Shown piece by piece: positions 60,201 to 63,918 of a stretch of DNA of 63,918 nucleotides. A model generated the notes under the pieces. It ran no database searches. It had not been told where the DNA came from and worked only from the letters and a program-made list of their open reading frames with translations. Within the stretch, counting starts at the first letter, position 1. Every line of letters starts with the position of its first letter. The stretch is taken from contig NZ_MDDV01000001.1 in assembly GCF_001854885.1 (NCBI RefSeq), positions 75,518-139,435 on the forward strand. Direction: 5' to 3'. Source of the stretch: Ensifer sp. LCM 4579. Its GTDB lineage: Bacteria > Pseudomonadota > Alphaproteobacteria > Rhizobiales > Rhizobiaceae. The position numbers were made by a program, and so were the translations under genes.

Positions 60201-60603
60201 CAGCGGCGCGCTCCCCGGTCGAGAGCGCCTTGCCGTTGTGCGGGGTCGTGAAGAGGACGGCCTCCTCGTCCGGCCCGATGCGGATCAGTTCCACCGTTGC
60301 GTTGAGGGGAAGCCTGCGGAAGCCGGAGGACATCCGGATGAGCAACTGCCGACGGTCGCCGACCGTGATGAGCTGGGCTGCGGCGGTGCGCAACTGGCGG
60401 AGCGAAAGATCGCCCGGGTCGAGCGTGCTGTCGATGAAGTCGTAGACCGAGGCCATGCCGAACAGCTTTGCGCCTTGATCGTTGGCCCACAGCACCCGCG
60501 CGAGATTCTTGGAAAAAAGGACGGACGCGTCCCCCTGGGCAAAATGCTCCCGCACCCGTGCATGCACGGCTATGTCGATGAAGGGGTACCGTCTCGCGGG
60601 CAT
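57232..60603 (-). CDS. cbrA: PAS-domain sensor histidine kinase CbrA
   Basis: A 1123-residue cytoplasmic kinase without membrane segments. A PAS-like N-terminus (1-120), an Ala/Pro/Glu-rich linker (about 220-330), a PAS domain (about 335-450), a second linker (about 460-640), two more PAS domains (about 640-870), a HisKA domain with the phospho-histidine His901 (FLARVSHEIRTPLNAIIGFS), and an HATPase domain (NILANAIRFTPSGG; DTGVGM; GDGTGLGLPL). It is of the PleC/DivJ type. In S. meliloti CbrA (next to a phasin gene, as here) controls DivK and thereby CtrA, affecting cell cycle, envelope and symbiosis; this role is from the literature as I remember it. Confidence 0.92.
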   Translation of the reverse strand: MPARRYPFIDIAVHARVREHFAQGDASVLFSKNLARVLWANDQGAKLFGMASVYDFIDSTLDPGDLSLRQLRTAAAQLITVGDRRQLLIRMSSGFRRLPLNATVELIRIGPDEEAVLFTTPHNGKALSTGERAAAMIAGLDGPDTHMAVLDDEGDIIAQSPGFERLGLPAPVRRTLVTAVARDKDRLIKRPVATDKGQLPAAVGKISDYPALHLLFAVEAIIEKATAAATENTAEPATEQTAAPTAEAQAVLPEQPVQMTDVPASDTPPTTAMAREFDDAAGEEAFAKAPAEALPQSPNESNPKEASEQATEPEKPEQSAKDEREGAAPTTEFCFDPGGRAVRFVWKIDAEGRFSEISEEFASAVGPNAADVVGLTFEELASRYDLDPDNRINELLHRRDTWSGKTILWPVEGTNLKVPVDLAALPTYSRTREFDGFRGFGIVRGADAVVDERASGLSLGGAPHQENTPSEAADGQPEAAAVPEPRAETEAEPVIGTGPDAAETRSDQQTAAAEDAFGGERPALRVVDAPERPPSDKVIDLDVRRPAGSGTLTRGEQAAFREIARQLGAHFGAPPEEDAAGETRPAAQAPSAEEAPSDPPAIESRLPEPEAGGKEPRAPAADDAVPARTGLAMSSEILDSLPVALLVHHGDDLLHANPEFLRLTGYADTEAFAREGGLAALFATGDEVRASEPDGTMTLVRENGEFTPVNAHLHSIRWEGRSALMLAVSPTETRAAGSEQDADRFANTEAQLRTEIDELRSILETATDGVVVLGQDGDIRTMNGSASALFNYDEDAMRGKPFAALFAHESQRAVIDYLQGLSGHGVASVLNDGREVIGREAGGGFIPLFMTIGRLSSSNGYCAVIRDITQWKRTEDELRNAKRAAETANAHKTEFLARVSHEIRTPLNAIIGFSDMMASEHFGPIGHPRYIEYAGDIGRSGRHVLDIVNDLLDISKIEAGEMELDFSAVDVNEAVSEAVSLVQPQANSQRVIIRTSLSTSVPEVVADGRSIKQIALNILANAIRFTPSGGQIVVSTAYEANGSVILRIRDTGVGMTRNELDQAMKPFRQVTTGGRKRGDGTGLGLPLTKAMAEANRAQFSINSAPNEGTLVEIAFPSQRVLAN

Positions 60604-60633
60604 TGGCAGGCCTATTGACTGGTCGCGTACGCG

Positions 60634-60648
60634 TTAACACTCTATTAA
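60634..60648. promoter_or_regulatory. TTAA-N7-TTAA box (CtrA-type) upstream of cbrA
   Basis: TTAACACTCTATTAA fits the CtrA consensus exactly and lies 31 bp before the cbrA start codon, in the cbrA-phasin divergent region. Because CbrA acts on the DivK-CtrA pathway, this would make a feedback loop. Motif evidence only. Confidence 0.5.
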
Positions 60649-60728
60649 TATCCGGCCGCATCGCCAGGGTCCAGCAGCGCCGCCTGGTCCGCAGGCAGTT
60701 TCACGACGCAAGGTTAATGGGCGCCATC

Positions 60729-60778
60729 TTGTGCGTCGCACAAAAAATGTTGCAATGCACAAAACAATCGGCTATAAG
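60729..60778 (+). promoter_or_regulatory. phasin gene promoter with palindromic operator
   Basis: A good sigma70-like promoter, TTGCAA (60750-60755) and TATAAG (60773-60778) with a 17-bp spacer, stands 35 bp before the phasin start codon. Directly upstream lies the perfect palindrome TTGTGCGTCGCACAA (60729-60743), and the -35 overlaps TTGCAATGCAC. TTGCA/TGCA-rich sites are typical for the PHB-responsive repressor PhaR (AniA), a likely regulator. Confidence 0.6.
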
Positions 60779-60812
60779 ATGTCCAACACCCACACACCAA
60801 GGAGCGAATGAC

Positions 60813-61262
60813 ATGGCCACTGCCAAGAAGACCGAAGACGCCTTTGCGATGACCTTCGACCCGTCGAAGTTCGTCGGGAGCTTCCGTGAATTTGCCGAAA
60901 AGGGCGCCCTCCAGTCGAAAGAGGCTTATGCCAAAATGAAGACTGCTGCCGAAGAGGCGACGAAGACCGTCGAAGCAACGTTCGAAAACGCCCAGTCGGG
61001 CTCTGTCGAACTCGGCCTCAAGGCCATCGACGCGCTGCGCACCAACGCCGAAACCTCGCTTTCGCACATGGAAGCACTGCTCGGCGTGAAGTCGGTCTCG
61101 GAACTCGTCGAACTGCAGACGACCTTCATCCGCAAGCAGGCCGAGCTCGCCGTCCAGCAGGCCAAGACGATGCAGGAAGCCACTCGCAAGGTGGCGGAGA
61201 ATGTTGCCAAGCCCGGCAAGGAAGCCGCCGAAAAGGCGATGTCCAGCTTCAAGGGCGCTTGA
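60813..61262 (+). CDS. phaP: phasin (PHB granule protein)
   Basis: A 149-residue helical protein of the Phasin_2 family (MATAKKTEDAFAMTFDPSKF, VGSFREFAEKGALQSKEAYA, then SHMEALLGVKSVSELVELQT) and an Ala/Lys-rich end (AENVAKPGKEAAEKAMSSFK). It coats polyhydroxybutyrate granules. An AAGGAG ribosome-binding site precedes the ATG; a strong terminator follows. S. meliloti has two phasins; by its place next to cbrA this is probably phaP1. Confidence 0.94.
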   Translation: MATAKKTEDAFAMTFDPSKFVGSFREFAEKGALQSKEAYAKMKTAAEEATKTVEATFENAQSGSVELGLKAIDALRTNAETSLSHMEALLGVKSVSELVELQTTFIRKQAELAVQQAKTMQEATRKVAENVAKPGKEAAEKAMSSFKGA

Positions 61263-61292
61263 TCGACACGCCGTTTCGATCGGTACCAATGC

Positions 61293-61325
61293 AAAAGACC
61301 GGGTGGCTTGCCATCCGGTCTTTTT
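61293..61325 (+). terminator. intrinsic terminator of phasin gene
   Basis: AAAAGACCGGGTGG and CCATCCGGTCTTTTT form a long stem (one G-T type mismatch) with loop CTTG, ending in a T-run. The A/T flanks make it functional on both strands. Confidence 0.9.
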
Positions 61326-61411
61326 GCTGGATAATCCGAACTTAAGGCTTGCAAATCGGTGTGAGTGACCGTATGTGAGCCGCCAAGCGACTTGAGGGTC
61401 GCTGCCCGAGT

Positions 61412-61488
61412 GCGGTTGTAGCTCAGTTGGTTAGAGCGCAGGTTTGTGGCACCTGAGGTCGGTGGTTCGAGACCACCCAACCGTACCA
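61412..61488 (+). tRNA. tRNA-His (anticodon GTG)
   Basis: A 77-nt tRNA with full cloverleaf: acceptor GCGGTTG with CAACCGT, D-arm GCTCAGTTGGTTAGAGC, anticodon stem CAGGT/ACCTG with loop TTGTGGC (anticodon GTG at 61446-61448), T-arm GGTGGTTCGAGACCACC, and encoded ACCA. The base before G1 is T, so the extra G-1 of normal tRNA-His is not encoded; the discriminator is A73 and pair 1-72 is G-U. This is the known unusual tRNA-His type of many alphaproteobacteria. Its 3' end is the probable integration target of the element that follows. Confidence 0.96.
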
Positions 61489-61567
61489 TTCACTTTTCCA
61501 CTATCTATTTGTATTTGTTCGCCTTTTCAGCTTTGCCGCTGACCCTGTATTGACGTTTTCCCAAATT

Positions 61568-61600
61568 TTGCACTACAAATTGCACAACAGAGGCTGTGCA
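61568..61600 (+). repeat. short direct and inverted repeats near integrase start
   Basis: TTGCACTACAAA (61568-61579) is followed directly by TTGCACAACAGA (61580-61591), a 10/12 match; TGCACA (61581-61586) also forms an inverted pair with TGTGCA (61595-61600). Tandem short sites between attachment site and integrase gene are typical for integrase arm-binding sites or for autoregulation. Confidence 0.4.
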
Positions 61601-61655
61601 GGGCGGGTGCGAATTGGCGAGGAAAACGGACGGGAAGAACGGCGCGCCGGATCCT

Positions 61656-62975
61656 ATGCGCTATCTGAAGGAGCGCAGCGGCAACTGGCATTATGTCCGC
61701 CGCGTGCCGGCCCATGTCGCCTTTCTCGACGATCGCGGCACCATTCAGATCTCCCTCAAAACCCGATCTCTCGACGTGGCGAAGCTTCGCCGGGATGCGC
61801 ATGAGCGTGCCGACGATCTCTACTGGCAGGGGCTTGCGGCCGGCGACGGGGCGCAAGGCGCGGTCGCGTCCTATGAAGCTGCGCGATCGCGTGCGCGCGT
61901 GCTTGGGTTCGAATACAAGGCGGCGGCCGATCTCGCGGCCTCGGCACCGATCGAGGAGCTGTTGCGCCGGCTGGATGTGAGCCTCAAGGGCAATGAGCGC
62001 GACCTGGATGCCGCAACGGGGCAGGCGGAGGAGCCGAAGCTTTCGGTAACGAAGGCGATGACGTTCTACCTGGAGACTATCGCGATCGGCGAGACAAAGG
62101 GCATGAGCGAGAACCAGGTCCGCAAGCGCGAGGAGAAGAAAAAGGCGGCGGCCGCGAAGTTCGTTGAGATCGTCGGCCATGACGGGCCGCTGCTCGACGT
62201 CACCCGGTCGGACGCGGTCAAGTATCACAAGTGGTGGATGGAACGCGTGCTCGGCAAGGACGGGCAGAAGAAGACCTCCGGCAACACGGCCAACCGGTCG
62301 TTCGGCAGCATGCGCAAGCTTTTTCGCGAATATGCCAGCTATCTCCACCTCGAGCTGAAGAATCCGTTCGACGGACTGACCTTCCCCGATCGCAAATCGC
62401 AGAAGCGCGTGGTGCCGCCCTTCGAGGTGGAATTCATTCGCGACCGGATCCTGGCGGTCGGGGCGCATGAGGGCCTAAACCGCGAAGCGCTCGCGATCAT
62501 GCTGGTGCTCGTCGAGACGGGCGCCAGGCCGTCCGAGATCTGCAACCTGCCGCCGGAGCGCATCCATCTCAAGGCCAACGTGCCTTACATCACCGTCGAC
62601 TATCAGGAGGAGCGCGTCATCAAGACGGAATCGTCGACGCGCGATATCCCGCTGATGGGCGTGGCGCTGGCCACGATGCGGAAGTTCCCGAACGGCTTTC
62701 CCCGCTACCGCGACAAGGAAGACACGCTTTCCGCCACGCTGATGAAGCACCTTAGGGCGAAGAAGCTCCTGCCGACGCCGGCGCACAAGGTCTATTCCTT
62801 CCGCCATTCCTTCGAAAAGCGCATGCTCGAGGCGGGGCTCGATTACGAGTTTCGGAAGGCCGCGCTCGGCCATACTGTCGATCGCGAGAAATACGGCGAC
62901 GGCGGCTCTATGGCCTGGCGGCTCGAGCAGTTGCAGAAGATCGAGCTTCCGTTCGATCAGCGGATTGTGCCCTGA
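61656..62975 (+). CDS. phage-type tyrosine recombinase (integrase)
   Basis: A 439-residue integrase from this ATG. The N-terminus (MRYLKERSGNWHYVRRVPAH, then TIQISLKTRSLDVAKLRRDA) is the DUF6538-type arm domain found in phage and island integrases. A core-binding domain spans about 130-250, and the catalytic domain shows Arg in ETGARPSEICNLPPE, His-Arg in YSFRHSFEKRML, a further His in ALGHTVDREKYGDGGS and the nucleophile Tyr there. It lies directly after tRNA-His and reads away from it, as in islands integrated in tRNA genes. A GTG at 61596 would extend it by 20 residues; no candidate has a strong ribosome-binding site. Confidence 0.93.
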   Translation: MRYLKERSGNWHYVRRVPAHVAFLDDRGTIQISLKTRSLDVAKLRRDAHERADDLYWQGLAAGDGAQGAVASYEAARSRARVLGFEYKAAADLAASAPIEELLRRLDVSLKGNERDLDAATGQAEEPKLSVTKAMTFYLETIAIGETKGMSENQVRKREEKKKAAAAKFVEIVGHDGPLLDVTRSDAVKYHKWWMERVLGKDGQKKTSGNTANRSFGSMRKLFREYASYLHLELKNPFDGLTFPDRKSQKRVVPPFEVEFIRDRILAVGAHEGLNREALAIMLVLVETGARPSEICNLPPERIHLKANVPYITVDYQEERVIKTESSTRDIPLMGVALATMRKFPNGFPRYRDKEDTLSATLMKHLRAKKLLPTPAHKVYSFRHSFEKRMLEAGLDYEFRKAALGHTVDREKYGDGGSMAWRLEQLQKIELPFDQRIVP

Positions 62976-63156
62976 CCCGGGCTTTCGCCGCGGCAAGCCG
63001 ATCCTGCCTTCCGAGGGCCTTTTCGCGCTCGGCCTCGAGCCGATCGAAGAGCAGCCATAGCTTTTCTGCCTTGTGCGGATAGCGCTCGATCAGCTCGGCG
63101 CATTGTGCGAGGCCGATGTCGATGTTCTCGACTGTCGGGGCGTAACTGCGGGTCAT
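62908..63156 (-). CDS. small phage-like hypothetical protein (82 aa)
   Basis: An 82-residue charged helical protein (YAPTVENIDIGLAQCAELIE, HKAEKLWLLFDRLEAEREKA) with an Ala/Arg-rich tail. No known domain. It starts in an ATGA overlap with the HNH gene, and its 3' end runs antisense over the last 68 bases of the integrase gene, so its last third may be unusual. Short, overlapping genes of this kind are typical for phage. Confidence 0.6.
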   Translation of the reverse strand: MTRSYAPTVENIDIGLAQCAELIERYPHKAEKLWLLFDRLEAEREKALGRQDRLAAAKARVRAQSADRTEARSSATARAARP

Positions 63157-63533
63157 GTGCGCGCTGCCTCCACCTCTTCGCAGGTAAAGGCCGGCCCGCC
63201 GTTGTGGCCGATCATTCCGCGCTTCGCCTGCTCGCGGCGTTTGGCGTTTTCCTTGCGGGTCACCATTTCGACGTGGCCTCTGTGCGGCCGGACGCAAAGG
63301 CGATTGCGGCAGGCGTGGTCGAGTTCTTTTTTCCCAGGGATGTAGCCGTGCTCGTTGGTCCACATGGCGATGTGGACGGCGACGGTCTGTCCGTCGAGGG
63401 ACATGCGCGGATAGCCTTTGCCGCGACCGTTCTTTCCGGAGTCCGGACCGGTCCAGATCCAGCAGCCGGTAACGGGGTCGAACTCGACCCGCCCCATGAT
63501 CTTCGCTCTGATGCGATCGCGCCGGCTGCTCAT
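63153..63533 (-). CDS. HNH endonuclease, phage type
   Basis: A 126-residue nuclease-like protein. CWIWTGPDSGKNGRGKGYPR, then VHIAMWTNEHGYIPGKKELD, H, ACRNRLCVRPHRGHVEMVTR and KENAKRR form the HNH_3 pattern seen in many phage homing-type or accessory HNH proteins (His-Asp-His and Asn residues present). Phage-borne HNH proteins act in DNA packaging or as free-standing homing nucleases; which applies is unknown. Coupled by ATGA overlaps on both sides. Confidence 0.85.
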   Translation of the reverse strand: MSSRRDRIRAKIMGRVEFDPVTGCWIWTGPDSGKNGRGKGYPRMSLDGQTVAVHIAMWTNEHGYIPGKKELDHACRNRLCVRPHRGHVEMVTRKENAKRREQAKRGMIGHNGGPAFTCEEVEAART

Positions 63534-63918
63534 CCGCGGCGCCTCCAGGCGTCGAAATGGTTGCGCAGCTGCTGCCAGCGGGTGGCTGCTGCCGGATCAG
63601 TGTTGAGCTCGGCGCGCGAGCGGATCTTGAGTAGGAAGCGCACCTTGTTGGCGGCGCGATCGTCGGTCAGCGGGCGCTCGAGGCTGTGGCACTCCTCAAG
63701 GAATTTCTTGAAGGCCGGATCTGCGCAGAGGATCGCGCAATTGGCGGCGAAATCCTTGTCGGCATCCTTCTTCTGCCTGCCGCTACGGGTCTCTTGCTGC
63801 GTGGCGGGGGTTTTGCCGCGCAACTGGCGGAAGCGCTCGGCGAGCCTGGTGTAGGCGTCGAGCAGCCATGTGAGGTCGCTGACTGCATTGAGGACAAGCT
63901 CGCTATCGGCGAAGGGTG
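63530..63918 (-). CDS. phage-like hypothetical protein, N-terminus beyond window
   Basis: The frame is open to the right window edge, so the gene is cut. Before the TTG at 63823 it continues without stop (SELVLNAVSDLTWLLDAYTR, LAERFRQL), which reads like real protein. The rest (RGKTPATQQETRSGRQKKDA; LEECHSLERPLTDDRAANKV; AELNTDPAAATRWQQLRNHF) has no recognised domain. It ends in an ATGA overlap with the HNH gene, so the three small genes form one transcription unit toward the integrase. Confidence 0.7.
   Translation of the reverse strand, partial: PFADSELVLNAVSDLTWLLDAYTRLAERFRQLRGKTPATQQETRSGRQKKDADKDFAANCAILCADPAFKKFLEECHSLERPLTDDRAANKVRFLLKIRSRAELNTDPAAATRWQQLRNHFDAWRRRG

Overview
The window looks like chromosomal DNA of a Sinorhizobium/Ensifer species close to S. 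meliloti. Reasons: high-GC alphaproteobacterial coding, the gene order flagellin - motB - motC - fliK - rem - flgE - flgK - flgL - flaF - flbT - flgD - fliQ - flhA - fliR, followed by aglR/aglEFGAK, a zwf-pgl-edd operon, a CbrA-type sensor kinase, a phasin, and rhizobial palindromic intergenic repeats. The assignment rests on remembered gene order and protein families, not on a search.

Layout. 1-19045 is the right part of a flagellar regulon, all on the + strand: the end of one flagellin, a second complete flagellin, a four-to-five gene mot operon with overlapping genes (FliH-like protein, MotB, MotC, FliK, lytic transglycosylase), the motility regulator Rem, hook, hook-junction and rod-associated genes, flagellin post-transcriptional regulators FlaF/FlbT, export-gate genes fliQ/flhA/fliR, and four small genes that look like FliJ, FlgJ (rod domain only), FlgN and FliL. 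19064-21322 holds a glycosyltransferase (- strand) and folD. 21417-29309 is an alpha-glucoside utilisation locus: LacI-type repressor aglR diverging from aglE-F-G-A-K, with two palindromic operators between them. 29509-34252 has a degenerate PilZ-like gene and the Entner-Doudoroff/pentose-phosphate operon zwf-pgl-edd (- strand). 34396-37134 encodes a PuuB-like oxidase and PuuA-like glutamine synthetase. 37333-46531 is mixed: an HI0933-type flavoprotein, a chemoreceptor with a very large helical periplasmic domain, a LysR regulator with a divergent small gene, isocitrate lyase aceA with two small genes downstream-oriented beside it, and a divergent XRE/ScfR regulator. 46799-50915 is a polyamine-type ABC transporter (potFGHI). 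50927-57066 has an AsmA-like protein, acetoacetyl-CoA synthetase, a gap with a strong terminator and possible sRNA, and an Fe(III)-type permease. 57232-61262 is cbrA (sensor kinase) diverging from a phasin gene. At 61412 there is a tRNA-His followed by a tyrosine recombinase and the first three genes of an integrated element that continues beyond the right edge.

Themes. Cell-cycle and motility control appear linked: perfect TTAA-N7-TTAA (CtrA-type) boxes lie upstream of the flagellin gene (three), rem (one) and cbrA (one). Carbon genes (agl, zwf-pgl-edd, aceA, acetoacetyl-CoA synthetase, phasin) and polyamine genes (pot transporter plus puuA/puuB-like enzymes) fit a plant-associated soil bacterium. 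Several palindromic repeat families occur between and even inside genes (start of motC, end of aglK).

The most interesting points are the in-frame tandem repeat at the start of motC, candidate FliH/FliJ/FlgN/FliL proteins in the flagellar cluster, the separation of FlgJ functions into two genes, the CtrA-type boxes, the TGTAAAA repeats between aceA and its divergent regulator, the tRNA-His without G-1, and the mobile element behind it. I did not find a clearly novel defence or other wholly new system in this window.
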